NCBI GenBank assembly: GCA_944322845.1
Contig: CALUQE010000008.1
Location: 1 to 64,000, forward strand
From: Candidatus Gastranaerophilales bacterium
GTDB lineage: Bacteria; Cyanobacteriota; Vampirovibrionia; Gastranaerophilales; Gastranaerophilaceae
Reading direction: 5' to 3'
Length of the DNA: 64,000 nt
Within the stretch, counting starts at the first letter, position 1. Each line of letters starts with the position of its first letter. Below, piece after piece: positions 25,197 through 35,451 of the stretch. Below the pieces are notes generated by a model, which saw only the letters and a program-made list of their open reading frames with translations, ran no database searches and was not told where the DNA came from. A program made the position numbers and the translations under genes.

Positions 25197-26384
25197 ATGA
25201 TTTACTTAGACAATAATGCAACTACAAAAATAGATGAAAGAGTTTTGGAGGAGATGCTTCCGTATCTCAGGGAGGATTATGCAAATCCTTCCAGTATGTA
25301 TGATTTTGCAAAGAAACCGGCTGCGGCGATAAAAGAAGCAAGGGCAAAAGTAAGAGATTTTTTGGGCGCTGCCAGCGAAAAGGATATTTATTTTACTTCC
25401 TGCGGTTCGGAATCTGCAAACACTGCAATTAAAGGTGTTTTGAATTGTAATAAAGAGAAACGCCACATCATAACTACAAAAGTCGAGCACCCTGCAGTTT
25501 TGAATACGTATAAAGAGTTTGAAAAAAACGGGTATGAAGTCGACTATATTGGAGTAAATTCTCAAGGCGAACTGGATATTGAAGAGCTTAAATCAAAACT
25601 CAGAAAAGATACGGCGCTTGTTTCTGTAATGTATGCAAACAACGAGACAGGTGTAATTTATCCGGTAGAAGAAATTGCCGAGTACATTAAATCCAAGTCT
25701 CCTGAGACAAGATTCTTTGTTGATGGCGTTCAGGCTGCGGGAAAAATTCCTATAAATGTAAAAGAAACACAAATAGATTTATTGGGAATTTCAGGTCACA
25801 AGTTTCATGCGCCAAAAGGTATCGGTGCATTGTACGTTAAACCGGATGTAAGATTCACACCGCTTATCAATGGTGGGCATCAGGAAAGGGGTATGAGAGC
25901 CGGAACGGAAAATGTTCCGTATATTGCGGGTATCGGAAAAGCTGCTGAACTTGCAATGGAGGCTTTAAACTATGAGCAAAAGGAAGTTGCAAGGCTTCGT
26001 AACAAACTGGAAGAAGGAATTTTGAAGAATGTATTTAATGCAAGATTGAATACAGGAGTGAAAAACAGAGTTCCTAACACAACAAATATCGGGTTTGAGT
26101 ATGTGGAAGGGGAGCTTATACTTCTTCACCTGAGTGATATCGGAGTTTGTGCAAGTTCAGGAAGCGCCTGCACTTCAGGCTCTCTTGAGCCGAGCCATGT
26201 TTTAAGAGCCATGGGAATTCCGTTTACCGCTCTTCACGGCTCAATAAGATTCAGTCTTTCAAGATTTACAAAGGAAAGCGATATTGATTTTGTAATCGAA
26301 AAAATGCCTGCCATAATGGATAAATTGACCTCAATTTCTCCGTTTCAGGACGAGTTGGAAGTATTAAGAAAAAGAAAAGGATAG
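25197..26384 (+). CDS. nifS: Cysteine desulfurase NifS
   Basis: A 395-residue PLP enzyme that takes sulfur from cysteine for Fe-S clusters. It begins MIYLDNNATT; the PLP lysine lies in SGHKFHAPKG and the catalytic Cys in SSGSACTSGSLEPSHV. The length and loop are those of NifS/IscS-type enzymes. It sits directly after nifU, and the following genes (mechanosensitive channel, rlmH, ispE) are spaced closely enough to form one operon. Confidence 0.96.
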   Translation: MIYLDNNATTKIDERVLEEMLPYLREDYANPSSMYDFAKKPAAAIKEARAKVRDFLGAASEKDIYFTSCGSESANTAIKGVLNCNKEKRHIITTKVEHPAVLNTYKEFEKNGYEVDYIGVNSQGELDIEELKSKLRKDTALVSVMYANNETGVIYPVEEIAEYIKSKSPETRFFVDGVQAAGKIPINVKETQIDLLGISGHKFHAPKGIGALYVKPDVRFTPLINGGHQERGMRAGTENVPYIAGIGKAAELAMEALNYEQKEVARLRNKLEEGILKNVFNARLNTGVKNRVPNTTNIGFEYVEGELILLHLSDIGVCASSGSACTSGSLEPSHVLRAMGIPFTALHGSIRFSLSRFTKESDIDFVIEKMPAIMDKLTSISPFQDELEVLRKRKG

Positions 26385-26387
26385 TTT

Positions 26388-27233
26388 ATGATTGATGAGA
26401 TTTTAATTAATCCCGTTGTCAAGTTTCTGGAAGCGCATGCAAAATTCATAATAGGTGTTTTGGTAAATATTGTACTTATTTGGGCTGCATGCAAAATTAT
26501 TGATACTTTTCAGAGAAATATTGAGAAAAATCTGGCCAAAAAGATGTCGGATTCACCGCTTTTAAATTTGATGCCCGTATTAACGAAAATTCTGAAAGCA
26601 CTTGTAATCTTTATTCTGCTTGCTGGATTTTTACAGAGCTTCGGGTACAATGTAGCGTCACTTATCGCAGGATTCGGAATCACAGGTTTGGCAGTAGGTT
26701 TTGCTGCAAAAGAAGCAATCGGAAACATTTTCGGCTCTTTCGGACTTCTTGCCGACAGAGTTTATAAGATTGGTGAATACATAAAATTTAACGGGTACGA
26801 AGGAACTGTAGAAAATATTAATTTACGCTCAACTACCGTAAGAAGTTTAGAGGGGTTTGCAATTAATGTTCCGAATAATTTGCTTGCAAATGAAGAGATT
26901 ACAAATGTTTCCCAGACAAATGCCAGAAGAATAGATCTTACAGTGGATATCGAGTACGGAACATCTAACGAAAAAATCGACAGAGCGTGCGAAATTTTGA
27001 GAGAAGTGGCAAGGCGGGACGAAACTATTCTTGACGGTGAATACGCTTTTATTGAAAATCTTGCTCCGAGTTCAATTGCGGTAAGGCTTGTTTGCTATAC
27101 TACAAAAGCCTCCTGGGGTGAATATGTTTATGTAAAAAGCCGTGTGATAAGAGAAATTATTCACAGATACAGAGAAGAAGGTATTGAATTTGCCTTCCCG
27201 TCTACAAGTGTATATATGGCTAAGAGTGAATAA
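26388..27233 (+). CDS. MscS-family mechanosensitive channel
   Basis: A 281-residue small-conductance channel. Two or three membrane segments lie in the first 110 residues. The pore-lining helix is glycine/alanine-rich (LIAGFGITGLAVGFAAKEAIGN region) and is followed by the beta domain FGLLADRVYKIGEYI and VENINLRSTTVRS. It releases solutes during osmotic downshock. Three bases separate it from nifS; the ATG follows AAAGGATAG. Confidence 0.93.
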   Translation: MIDEILINPVVKFLEAHAKFIIGVLVNIVLIWAACKIIDTFQRNIEKNLAKKMSDSPLLNLMPVLTKILKALVIFILLAGFLQSFGYNVASLIAGFGITGLAVGFAAKEAIGNIFGSFGLLADRVYKIGEYIKFNGYEGTVENINLRSTTVRSLEGFAINVPNNLLANEEITNVSQTNARRIDLTVDIEYGTSNEKIDRACEILREVARRDETILDGEYAFIENLAPSSIAVRLVCYTTKASWGEYVYVKSRVIREIIHRYREEGIEFAFPSTSVYMAKSE

Positions 27234-27242
27234 ATACAATAA

Positions 27243-27713
27243 ATGCGAATTAAGATAATTGCTCTTGGAAAAATTAAAGAAAAGTTTTTAAAGGACGGAA
27301 TTGATGAATTTCTCAAACGCCTTACGCCTTATGCATCTGTTGAAATTGTCGAACTCCAGCCGGTGGAGATTCGGGATGAAAATTTGACTGAGAAGGCGCT
27401 TTTGCAGGAGGGTGAAAAGATTTTGTCTTTAATAAAAAATGACTCTTTTGTGATAACTCTTGAAATCGGCGGAAAACAACTGGCATCAGAAGAATTCGCG
27501 CAAAAAATAAATGAGATTTCAACCTCCGGAGTCAGCGAACTGGTGTTTGTAATCGGCTCTTCCTGCGGACTTGCGGCGACTGTTTCTAATAGAGCAAATT
27601 TTAAATTAAGTATGTCAAAAATGACTTTTCTTCATCAATTCGCAAGACTACTTCTGGTAGAACAAATTTACAGAGCTTTTAAGATTCTGAAAAATGAAAC
27701 CTATCACAAGTAG
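27243..27713 (+). CDS. rlmH: 23S rRNA pseudouridine-1915 N3-methyltransferase
   Basis: A 156-residue SPOUT enzyme that methylates pseudouridine 1915 of helix 69 on assembled ribosomes. It starts MRIKIIALGKIKEKFLKDG; the trefoil-knot SAM site is LVFVIGSSCGLA; it ends with LLLVEQIYRAFKILKNETYHK, the conserved family end. No clear ribosome site precedes the ATG, which lies nine bases after the channel stop, so coupling is likely. Confidence 0.95.
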   Translation: MRIKIIALGKIKEKFLKDGIDEFLKRLTPYASVEIVELQPVEIRDENLTEKALLQEGEKILSLIKNDSFVITLEIGGKQLASEEFAQKINEISTSGVSELVFVIGSSCGLAATVSNRANFKLSMSKMTFLHQFARLLLVEQIYRAFKILKNETYHK

Positions 27714-27718
27714 GTTTA

Positions 27719-27727
27719 TGCTATAAT
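27719..27727 (+). promoter_or_regulatory. Extended -10 promoter of leaderless ispE
   Basis: TGC plus TATAAT (27722-27727), an extended -10 box, directly after the rlmH stop codon. Six bases then lead to the ispE ATG, so this internal promoter gives a leaderless mRNA. Confidence 0.65.
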
Positions 27728-27733
27728 CGGGTT

Positions 27734-28591
27734 ATGAAAAGTGTTACGGTAAAATGTCCGGCAAAAATTAATCTTACGCTGGAAATTGTTAATAGAAGAG
27801 AGGACGGATTTCATAATATCAAAAGTATTATGCAAATGGTTGATTTGTACGATACTTTAACGATTTCTGTTTCTGAAAATTCTCATAACGAAATTATTTT
27901 GAATGGTAACAGTGATGAAATTCCTTATAACGAAAAAAACCTTGTATATAAAGCTGCGGATTTATTTTTTAAAGAAAGCGGGATTGAGGGTGTAAAAGCG
28001 GAAATTTTTATCGACAAAAAAATTCCTGTTGCAGCAGGTCTTGCAGGCGGGAGTACTGACGCTGCCGGAACATTTTTTGCCCTTAATGAAATTTTTGACC
28101 GGCCTTTAACAAAGGAAAAACTTCATGAACTTTGTGCCGGACTCGGTTCGGATTTGAATGTTTGTCTTGAAGGCGGATGTGTTCTTGCAACTTCAAGAGG
28201 AGAAAAAATTAGAAGGCTCAAAGCTGCTTTATATCCGGTAACAATTATTAAACCTAAAAATCTCGGAATCTCAGCAAAAGAAGCTTATACAAAATATTCT
28301 TTGAAAGAAAATAAACCAAAATATAATATGACGGAAAAAATGCTTGACGCGCTGAACTTAGGTGAAGATATTACAAAATATTTGTACAATGATTTGGAAT
28401 ATGCGGTTTTCGATGATTACAAAGAACTACAGGTAATCAAAGATATCTACCCGGATTCTATAATGTCGGGTTCCGGCTCTTCCTATTTTGTTTTGCGTGA
28501 TGCTGAAACTCTTTTAGATACGGAAAAATATCAAATTCTTTCAGGCTTGAAGTTTATTGATAACGGTGTCTGCTTAGTTTCTCGGAATTAA
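27734..28591 (+). CDS. ispE: 4-diphosphocytidyl-2-C-methyl-D-erythritol kinase
   Basis: A 285-residue GHMP kinase of the MEP isoprenoid pathway. It shows CPAKINLTLEI near the start, the ATP loop PVAAGLAGGSTDAAG and the C-terminal SGSGSSYFVL. ispH (31521-32387) serves the same pathway. There is no ribosome site; a TGC-TATAAT box ends six bases before the ATG. Its last 18 bases overlap the convergent gene at 28574. Confidence 0.95.
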   Translation: MKSVTVKCPAKINLTLEIVNRREDGFHNIKSIMQMVDLYDTLTISVSENSHNEIILNGNSDEIPYNEKNLVYKAADLFFKESGIEGVKAEIFIDKKIPVAAGLAGGSTDAAGTFFALNEIFDRPLTKEKLHELCAGLGSDLNVCLEGGCVLATSRGEKIRRLKAALYPVTIIKPKNLGISAKEAYTKYSLKENKPKYNMTEKMLDALNLGEDITKYLYNDLEYAVFDDYKELQVIKDIYPDSIMSGSGSSYFVLRDAETLLDTEKYQILSGLKFIDNGVCLVSRN

Positions 28592-29296
28592 CATTTTATA
28601 TCCGACAGTTAAAGCTCCAAGAATACCTGCTGTTATACCGCCGTATTTTAATGCTTTTTTCCACTGAATATTATTTTTAGTGTTTTTGATGATATCAAAA
28701 AGTTTGCTGTCTTTAAATTCATCTGTTTTTATAAATTTCTTTGACTCGCTGTTCCACCCGAGTTTAATTGCATTCTTTGTTTTTTGCATTTCAAAATTCA
28801 TAATTGCCTCAAGAGACTCTTTTAAACTCTTTTTGCTTTCTTTTAAATTGGTTGAATTTACGGCTTCTAAAAGCGTTTCGGAAGAAATACCTTTGCACTG
28901 GTCTTCCAGAATATCTTTATTTGCTTTTAATAACTTTTTGAATTCTTCCGGAGAATTTATTTTGTCTATTTTTTTCAAAATATCTTTTAGCTGGCTGAAG
29001 AATCTTTGAGTATTTTCAGGTCTGTTTTTCTTTAAATTTTTATCAAATACTTCCCTTGCAAAGCTATCTGAGACAGTTCCGTCTTTTCCAACCGGATATC
29101 TGTTTTTAAAGAATCCTACAGTTCCGCCTCCCAGAGCACCTAAACTCATCATGCCTAAAGTTGACGGGCCTGATTTTTTTTGAGGATATGCCGGATAATT
29201 TTCCTGAGCATAATTTTCTGCGGGGTACATTTCCTGCGGATATGCAGGGTATGACATTGCATACGGATTTGCCTGCATTGAATAAGGATTTGTCAT
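28574..29296 (-). CDS. Hypothetical protein with Pro/Tyr-rich N-terminus and C-terminal membrane anchor
   Basis: A 240-residue protein of unknown function. Residues 1-40 are rich in Pro, Tyr, Ala and Asn with repeating NPYAM/YPAYPQ units. A glycine-rich hydrophobic stretch follows (LGMMSLGALGGGTVGFF). The middle is Lys-rich and helical. The last 20 residues form a single membrane segment (ITAGILGALTVGYKML) near the end, as in tail-anchored proteins. Similar ends occur at 46852 and 48075. The start follows AGGAGTGTTGT. Confidence 0.65.
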   Translation of the reverse strand: MTNPYSMQANPYAMSYPAYPQEMYPAENYAQENYPAYPQKKSGPSTLGMMSLGALGGGTVGFFKNRYPVGKDGTVSDSFAREVFDKNLKKNRPENTQRFFSQLKDILKKIDKINSPEEFKKLLKANKDILEDQCKGISSETLLEAVNSTNLKESKKSLKESLEAIMNFEMQKTKNAIKLGWNSESKKFIKTDEFKDSKLFDIIKNTKNNIQWKKALKYGGITAGILGALTVGYKMLIPRN

Positions 29297-29456
29297 ACAA
29301 CACTCCTATGGTTACTACACTATATTTATAAAGATTTTAGAGCGTTGAAAATTGCCTTTTCTTAACAAAGCGTTACAAAAACATGCGATTTAGTTTTTAT
29401 TTTTGGGTTTCTTTATTGTATAATCTCCATATACTTTTGAGGAGAAAAATTTAATA

Positions 29457-30398
29457 ATGAAAGTAAGCGTAAAAGTTCCGGCAACATCGGCAAATTTAGG
29501 ACCGGGGTTTGACTGCCTCGGGTTAGCACTGCCGATTTATAACACAATTACAATTGAAGAAACTGTACTGCCGGGAACAGGTATTGAAATAAATATGATG
29601 TCGGAAGATGATGCTCTTGATGAAATGAGTTTTGATAATATTCCGAGAGATGAAAATAATATTGTTTATAAAGCTGTAGAAATGCTTTATAATTCTATAG
29701 GTCAGGAGCCTTCAGAATTAAAGATAAATATTCAGGCGCAAATTCCTATTACACGCGGACTCGGAAGTTCTGCAGCCGTTGTTGTAGGCGGTTTGCTTGC
29801 TGCAAATAAACTTCTGGGCTCTCCTGCTGATGAAACAGCTCTCTTATCTATTGCAACAGAGGTTGAAGGTCATCCTGATAACGTCGCCCCTGCTATTCTG
29901 GGCGGTTTTGTAATGGCTTCTCAGGAGGATGACGGTTCTGTAATTTACAGGAAACTCAATTGGCCGGAAGAATGGGATATAACCGTTTGTATTCCGGATT
30001 TTGAATTATCAACAAATATTGCACGTTCAGTTTTACCGGAAGCTGTTCCGATGCAGGATGCAATATTTAATGCAAAGCATCTGGCAATGCTTGTCCATGC
30101 TGTTGATACTAAGGATGAAAAACTCATGAGAGTCGCTTTGCAGGACAAATTACACCAGCCGTACAGGGAAAAACTTGTTCCCGGCATGAAAGAAATTATG
30201 GAAGCTTTCAAACACGAAGATGGTGTTCTCGGCTGCGTGCTTTCAGGTGCGGGACCTTCTATGTTAATAATTTCACACAAGTATGATCTGGATAAAATTA
30301 AATCTACAGTAAAGGAAATCTGGGAAGGTCAGAGTATTAAGGCTGATATAAGAACTTTAAAAATTGAGCCAAAAGGTGCGGAAGTTTTAGAGGCATAA
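29457..30398 (+). CDS. thrB: Homoserine kinase
   Basis: A 313-residue GHMP kinase that phosphorylates homoserine for threonine synthesis. It begins VKVPATSANLGPGFDCLGLAL; the ATP loop is PITRGLGSSAAVVVGG; the C-terminal motif is VLSGAGPSML. All fit ThrB. A TATAAT (29419-29424) and a GAGGAG site precede it, so it is a leadered gene. It is monocistronic, ending at a strong terminator. Confidence 0.95.
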   Translation: MKVSVKVPATSANLGPGFDCLGLALPIYNTITIEETVLPGTGIEINMMSEDDALDEMSFDNIPRDENNIVYKAVEMLYNSIGQEPSELKINIQAQIPITRGLGSSAAVVVGGLLAANKLLGSPADETALLSIATEVEGHPDNVAPAILGGFVMASQEDDGSVIYRKLNWPEEWDITVCIPDFELSTNIARSVLPEAVPMQDAIFNAKHLAMLVHAVDTKDEKLMRVALQDKLHQPYREKLVPGMKEIMEAFKHEDGVLGCVLSGAGPSMLIISHKYDLDKIKSTVKEIWEGQSIKADIRTLKIEPKGAEVLEA

Positions 30399-30413
30399 CA
30401 AATTAATTAATAA

Positions 30414-30449
30414 AAAAACAGGTTAGATTTTTTTATCTAACCTGTTTTT
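30414..30449. terminator. Bidirectional terminator between thrB and rpsA
   Basis: Perfect 15-base inverted repeat, core AACAGGTTAGAT / ATCTAACCTGTT, with a T6 loop and A/T runs on both flanks, between convergent genes. Confidence 0.95.
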
Positions 30450-30465
30450 GTTGTGTCATTACATC

Positions 30466-31518
30466 CTATTTTTGGATATCTTTTACGCTAAGCGCAATTC
30501 TGTGTTCTTTCGGAGTGAATTTTTTGATTAATACATCAACTTCAGAACCTACTTTGAACATATTGAACGGGTTAACGTTTTCATCAGACATTTCAGAAAC
30601 AGGAAGGAGAGCTTCAACTCCAGGGAAGATGTTAATAAAAGCACCGAATGTAGTTACTTTGTTAACAGTACCTTTAACGATCTGACCTTCTTCAAACTGA
30701 CCTTCGATTTGCTGCCAAGGGTTTTCGCCCATTCTCTTTAATGATAAAGAGATTCTCTTTAATTCGTGGTCGATTTTGATTATCTTAACTTCGATAGTGT
30801 CACCGAGAGTTAAAACATCAGAAGGGTGTTTAATTCTCTGCCAAGAAATTTCAGAGATAGGAAGTAAGCCGTCAATACCGTTGATATCAACGAAAGCACC
30901 GAAATCAGTGATTCTTACTACATTACCTGATACAATCTGGTCTTCTTCAAGAGATGAAAGAACATTGTCTACAACCTGATCTCTCTGTTCGGCAACAGCC
31001 TGTCTTTGAGAAAGGATAAGTTTATTTTTCTTAGGATCAGCTTCAAGAACTTTAACTTCGATTTTCTGATCGATAAGTCCGTCGAACGGAGTACCTGTTC
31101 TGAGTTGTGAAGACGGAATGAAGCCTTTAAGATCTGCAACATCAACAAGAACACCGCCTTTAACAGTTGAAACAACTTTTGCAAGAATTGTATCGCCTTG
31201 GATTTTAGCGTCATTCAACTGTGCCCAGGCTTGAGCAAATGCAATTCTCTTGAGTGATAACTGCATAGGATCATCATTATTTTCTTCTTTTAAAACGTAG
31301 AATTCTCTTGTATCGCCGATTTCTAATTCTTCTACGTCGCTTGAAAGTTCTCTGTTAGACAGGAAAGCTTCCATCTTTGCTCCCTTAACGCTTACCAGAT
31401 AACCTTCTGATTCTTTTTTAATTACTGTACCTTCAACGATATCTGCAACGCTGTTAGTTTTAGCAAAGCTTTCTTCCAGCAGCATTTCAAATTCGTCACG
31501 CACTTCAGTTGCTGTCAT
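30466..31518 (-). CDS. rpsA: 30S ribosomal protein S1 (four-domain form)
   Basis: A 350-residue S1 with four OB-fold repeats, shorter than the six-domain proteobacterial form and like those of Firmicutes or cyanobacteria. Repeats show the pattern GxVxxITDFGAFVDI..GLLPISE and GTVNKVTTFGAFINI..EALLPVSE. S1 helps the ribosome take up mRNAs. Its role is of interest given the many leaderless genes here. It follows ispH after two bases, with AAAGGAGG as ribosome site. Confidence 0.94.
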   Translation of the reverse strand: MTATEVRDEFEMLLEESFAKTNSVADIVEGTVIKKESEGYLVSVKGAKMEAFLSNRELSSDVEELEIGDTREFYVLKEENNDDPMQLSLKRIAFAQAWAQLNDAKIQGDTILAKVVSTVKGGVLVDVADLKGFIPSSQLRTGTPFDGLIDQKIEVKVLEADPKKNKLILSQRQAVAEQRDQVVDNVLSSLEEDQIVSGNVVRITDFGAFVDINGIDGLLPISEISWQRIKHPSDVLTLGDTIEVKIIKIDHELKRISLSLKRMGENPWQQIEGQFEEGQIVKGTVNKVTTFGAFINIFPGVEALLPVSEMSDENVNPFNMFKVGSEVDVLIKKFTPKEHRIALSVKDIQK

Positions 31519-31520
31519 AA

Positions 31521-32387
31521 TTATTTTCCTCCTTTTATTTTTAATATGACTTTATCTATGATTGATTGCGGTGTTGAAGCTCCGGCTGTAATGCCTATAG
31601 ACCTAACACCGTCTAATAGTTTGTTATCCAATTCCGTATCATTTTCTATATGAACGGTTTTTGTATAGTCTTTTAAAATTTCTGCCAGATGTGAAGTGTT
31701 GGCGCTTTTTTTAGAGCCGACAACAACCATAACATCGACTTCTTTTGCGAGTTCTTTTGCCTCTTTTTGTCTCATTGCGGTTGATTGGCAGATTGTGTTA
31801 TAAATCAAAACTTCTTTTGCAATTGTGTTCAGATAATTTACAATCAGATTGAGTGATGAAACCATCTGGGTTGTCTGAACAACAACTCCGACTTTCCTGT
31901 GTGATTTAACAGCCGTTTCATAAGGTGCAAGTTCTTCAATAGTTGTTGCAACGACGACTTTGTCCGAATACAAATCCGCATTAGCCTTGATTGCCATAAC
32001 TTCCGGATGATTAGGCTTGCCTACTATTACGACAAAATAATCATTTTTTGCAAGTTCAACGGCACGCTGCTGAACTTTTTTTACGTCGGGGCAGGTCAAA
32101 TCAACAAGTTCAAATCCGGCATTTTTAATTTGTTCAAAAATCTCCGGCGCTGCGCCGTGGCTTCTTACAATACAAATTCCGTCGCCGTGTTGGGGAATCT
32201 CATATATTGTTTTTATGCCCATTGTCTCAAGCTCATTAATAACATCCGTATTATGAATGAGTTCGCCTAAAATATAAATATTCTTTTCAGGATTTTCTTT
32301 TTTTAACTTAACAGCAGTTTCTACGGCACGTTTAACACCGTAACAAAATCCTGCAAATTTGGCCAGTTTGATATTTGGATTACTCAA
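31521..32387 (-). CDS. ispH: 4-hydroxy-3-methylbut-2-enyl diphosphate reductase
   Basis: A 288-residue [4Fe-4S] enzyme, the last step of the MEP isoprenoid pathway. Three cluster cysteines are visible in AGFCYGV, DLTCPDV and YNTICQST. Family landmarks GELIHN and SHGA(A)P are present. The start is probably TTG at 32387 since no ATG lies before the first cluster Cys; no ribosome site is seen. It is upstream of rpsA in a two-gene operon, a pairing known in other phyla. Confidence 0.93.
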   Translation of the reverse strand: MSNPNIKLAKFAGFCYGVKRAVETAVKLKKENPEKNIYILGELIHNTDVINELETMGIKTIYEIPQHGDGICIVRSHGAAPEIFEQIKNAGFELVDLTCPDVKKVQQRAVELAKNDYFVVIVGKPNHPEVMAIKANADLYSDKVVVATTIEELAPYETAVKSHRKVGVVVQTTQMVSSLNLIVNYLNTIAKEVLIYNTICQSTAMRQKEAKELAKEVDVMVVVGSKKSANTSHLAEILKDYTKTVHIENDTELDNKLLDGVRSIGITAGASTPQSIIDKVILKIKGGK

Positions 32388-32500
32388 ATATTTTGTAATT
32401 CACTTTCTAAAAGAACTAGAGGTTTCCCTCAGTAATAAACATTAAACTATAAAAAAAATTGAAAGTAAAGAAACCGGAAATAGTCGTTCAAAAATATTGG

Positions 32501-32509
32501 TGATATAAT
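32501..32509 (+). promoter_or_regulatory. Extended -10 promoter of leaderless uvrA
   Basis: TGA plus TATAAT (32504-32509); the uvrA ATG begins after six further bases. No Shine-Dalgarno site. Confidence 0.65.
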
Positions 32510-32515
32510 TCTGGT

Positions 32516-35344
32516 ATGAGTGATAAAATCGTTGTAAAAGGAGCGAGGGAACATAACCTCAAAAACGTTTCGCTGGAAATCCCCAAAAACGAGCTTGTAG
32601 TGTTTACGGGTGTTTCAGGCTCGGGGAAAAGTTCGCTTGCGTTTGATACTATTTTTGCAGAAGGGCAGAGAAGATATATAGAAAGCCTTTCAACGTACGC
32701 ACGCCAGTTTCTGGGACAGATGGATAAGCCTGATGTGGATTACATTGACGGGCTTACGCCTGCTATTTCCATTGACCAGAAGTCTACCAGCAATAATCCG
32801 CGCTCTACCGTCGGAACGGTTACGGAAATTTATGACTACCTGAGACTGCTTTATGCAAGAATCGGCACGCCTTATTGTCCGAAGTGCGGGAAACCGATTA
32901 AGCCGCAAACGATTGATGAGATTGTATCAAGTATTCTAAAGTTGGAAACAGGTACGAAGATTCAGATTTTAGCCCCGATTGCGAAAGGTAAAAAGGGTGA
33001 ATTTCAGTCGCTTTTTGAAGAATTAAGGCAGGAAGGTTTTGTTCGTGTCAAAGTAGACGGCGAAATTTATAACCTCGATGAGGATGAAATCAAGCTTGCG
33101 AAAACAAAAGCGCATACAATTTCTGTTGTAATCGACCGTGTTGTAGTGAAGCCGGAAGCAAAATCAAGAATTGCGGACAGCGTTCAGATTGCACTAAAAA
33201 AAGCGGACGGAGTTACAAATATTGACGTTATCGGGAAAGAAGAAATTGTTTACAGCGAAAAACTTGCCTGCCCTGATTGCAATTTGAGTTTTGAGGAGCT
33301 GACTCCGAGAATATTTTCTTTTAATGCGCCGTACGGTGCGTGTGATAAGTGCGGCGGTATCGGTGTGGATTTCAAAATCGATCCTGACCTTGTGATTCCT
33401 GACAGGACAAAAAGTATTAATGAAGGCGCTATTTACCCGTGGAGTAAATCTTCGACTTCTTATTACGATGATGTTTTGTCTGCTGTTAAGGCCGCTTACA
33501 AAATAGATTTTGATATTCCGTTCAAAGACCTGCCGGAAGAGCATCAGAATATTATTCTTTACGGTTCGGAAGAGCGGATTCCGATGCGGATCAGGGAGTT
33601 TGGAAGCCACAGGTACAGAACAACTCTGCAAAAATTTATCGGTGTAATTCCGTTTTTGATGAAGCATTACAATGTTGACAGTGAATACTGGAAAGCCGAG
33701 ATTGAAAAATACATGGTAACGACTCCGTGCGAGAAATGCGGCGGTGCAAGGCTTAAGCCGTTTCCTCTTGCCGTACGCATAAACGGGAAAAATATTTACG
33801 AATTTTGTCTTATGCCTGTTGATAAAGCGTATGAATTTGTGAGCGAACTTTATCTTACGCTTTCTGATTTTCAGATGAAAATCGGCAAACAGATTCTGGA
33901 TGAGGTGCGCGCAAGGCTGAAATTCTTGTGCGATGTCGGATTGAATTACCTGAACCTTGCGCGCACCTCCGGAACGCTATCGGGCGGCGAAGCGCAGAGA
34001 ATACGCCTTGCAACACAAATCGGAAGCGGACTTTCAGGCGTACTGTATGTTTTGGACGAGCCTTCAATAGGCTTGCACCAAAGAGATAATGACAGGCTTA
34101 TTAAAACGCTTTTGAAACTCAGAAATATGGGAAATTCGCTTATTGTTGTTGAACACGACGAAGAGACGATAAGAAACGCAGACCACATTGTGGACATTGG
34201 GCCGAAAGCAGGTGTTAACGGCGGTGAAATTATCGCACAGGGTGACGTGGCGGATATTATCAATGCGAAAGCTTCAATTACCGGAAAATACTTGAGTGGT
34301 GAGTATAATATTCCGATTCCGAAAAAAGTTCGCGAAGGCAACGGAAATTATCTCCAGATAAGAAACGCGTTTAAGAATAATTTAAAGAATATTGACCTTG
34401 ATATTCCGCTTGGTAAAATTGTTGTCCTGACCGGTGTTTCAGGCTCGGGTAAATCAACGCTTATGCAGGAATTAATTTATGAGTACGCTGTTCATAAACT
34501 CAGAAAGAACAGACCGAAACCGCAGGGTGTAGATGAGATTCTCGGATTTGAGCATCTGGATAAGATTATTGATATTGACCAGTCGCCGATTGGCAGAACT
34601 CCGCGTTCCAATCCTGCGACTTATACGGATGTGTTTACGCCTATCAGGGAGCTTTATGCCAAAACTAACGAAGCAAAAATGAGAGGGTATAAACCCGGTA
34701 GATTTAGCTTTAATGTGAAGGGCGGAAGGTGCGAGGCTTGCGCGGGCGACGGTGTTTTAAAAATCGAGATGAATTTCCTCTCCGACGTTTATGTCAAATG
34801 TGATGTCTGCAAGGGTAAACGCTATAACAATGAAACTCTTGAGGTTAAATACAAAGGCAAGACAATTTCTGATGTTCTGGAGATGAGTGTTAAAGAGGCT
34901 TACGAGTTTTTTGAAAATATTCCGCAAATTGCGAATAAACTTAAAACTTTAAATGATGTGGGTCTTGATTATATTAAATTGGGTCAGAGTGCGACAACGC
35001 TGTCAGGCGGCGAAGCGCAGAGAATTAAACTTGCGTCCGAATTAAACAAACGTGCAACGGGTAAAACTCTTTATCTTCTTGATGAGCCGTCAGTCGGGCT
35101 GCACTGGCACGATCTGGATAAATTGATTAAAATTATTCAGCAGCTTGCGGATAACGGAAATACGATTTTGATAATCGAGCACAATCTTGATTTGATAAAA
35201 GTTGCGGATTATATAATTGATCTGGGACCGGAAGGCGGAGATGCCGGAGGGGAGATTGTTGCCTGCGGAACCCCTCAGGAGGTTGCTAAGAATCCGAATT
35301 CTTATACGGGTCAGTATTTGAAACAGTTTTTTGTGAAATCCTAA
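32516..35344 (+). CDS. uvrA: Excinuclease ABC subunit A
   Basis: A 942-residue damage-recognition ATPase of nucleotide excision repair, of normal length. It has two ABC modules: [12 protein letters not shown] near the N-terminus with signature [12 protein letters not shown], and [11 protein letters not shown] in the second half with [12 protein letters not shown]. Zinc modules [12 protein letters not shown]...CDKC and CEAC...CDVC are present. Transcription probably begins at its ATG. uvrC lies about 1.5 kb downstream with its own promoter. Confidence 0.97.
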   Translation: MSDKIVVKGAREHNLKNVSLEIPKNELVVFTGVSGSGKSSLAFDTIFAEGQRRYIESLSTYARQFLGQMDKPDVDYIDGLTPAISIDQKSTSNNPRSTVGTVTEIYDYLRLLYARIGTPYCPKCGKPIKPQTIDEIVSSILKLETGTKIQILAPIAKGKKGEFQSLFEELRQEGFVRVKVDGEIYNLDEDEIKLAKTKAHTISVVIDRVVVKPEAKSRIADSVQIALKKADGVTNIDVIGKEEIVYSEKLACPDCNLSFEELTPRIFSFNAPYGACDKCGGIGVDFKIDPDLVIPDRTKSINEGAIYPWSKSSTSYYDDVLSAVKAAYKIDFDIPFKDLPEEHQNIILYGSEERIPMRIREFGSHRYRTTLQKFIGVIPFLMKHYNVDSEYWKAEIEKYMVTTPCEKCGGARLKPFPLAVRINGKNIYEFCLMPVDKAYEFVSELYLTLSDFQMKIGKQILDEVRARLKFLCDVGLNYLNLARTSGTLSGGEAQRIRLATQIGSGLSGVLYVLDEPSIGLHQRDNDRLIKTLLKLRNMGNSLIVVEHDEETIRNADHIVDIGPKAGVNGGEIIAQGDVADIINAKASITGKYLSGEYNIPIPKKVREGNGNYLQIRNAFKNNLKNIDLDIPLGKIVVLTGVSGSGKSTLMQELIYEYAVHKLRKNRPKPQGVDEILGFEHLDKIIDIDQSPIGRTPRSNPATYTDVFTPIRELYAKTNEAKMRGYKPGRFSFNVKGGRCEACAGDGVLKIEMNFLSDVYVKCDVCKGKRYNNETLEVKYKGKTISDVLEMSVKEAYEFFENIPQIANKLKTLNDVGLDYIKLGQSATTLSGGEAQRIKLASELNKRATGKTLYLLDEPSVGLHWHDLDKLIKIIQQLADNGNTILIIEHNLDLIKVADYIIDLGPEGGDAGGEIVACGTPQEVAKNPNSYTGQYLKQFFVKS

Positions 35345-35403
35345 ATTATTATCAATCTTAGCATAATAATGGCAAGCTTGTAGATAAAACGCTAAGTTTG
35401 GGG

Positions 35404-35427
35404 CACTCCCTCTCCAAGGGGGAGGGT
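35404..35427. repeat. CCCTCTCC/GGGGGAGGG hairpin repeat
   Basis: An imperfect GC-rich inverted repeat with an AA loop between uvrA and the next, convergent gene. Relatives occur near 168-190 and 9791-9815. It may serve as a terminator or be a mobile intergenic repeat. Confidence 0.5.
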
Positions 35428-35451
35428 TGGGGTGGGGGATGAAAGCAATTT

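Noticed and set aside
24332..26384. Nitrogen fixation cluster
   Set aside because: Only nifU and nifS are present, followed by unrelated housekeeping genes; these serve general Fe-S assembly in several anaerobes.
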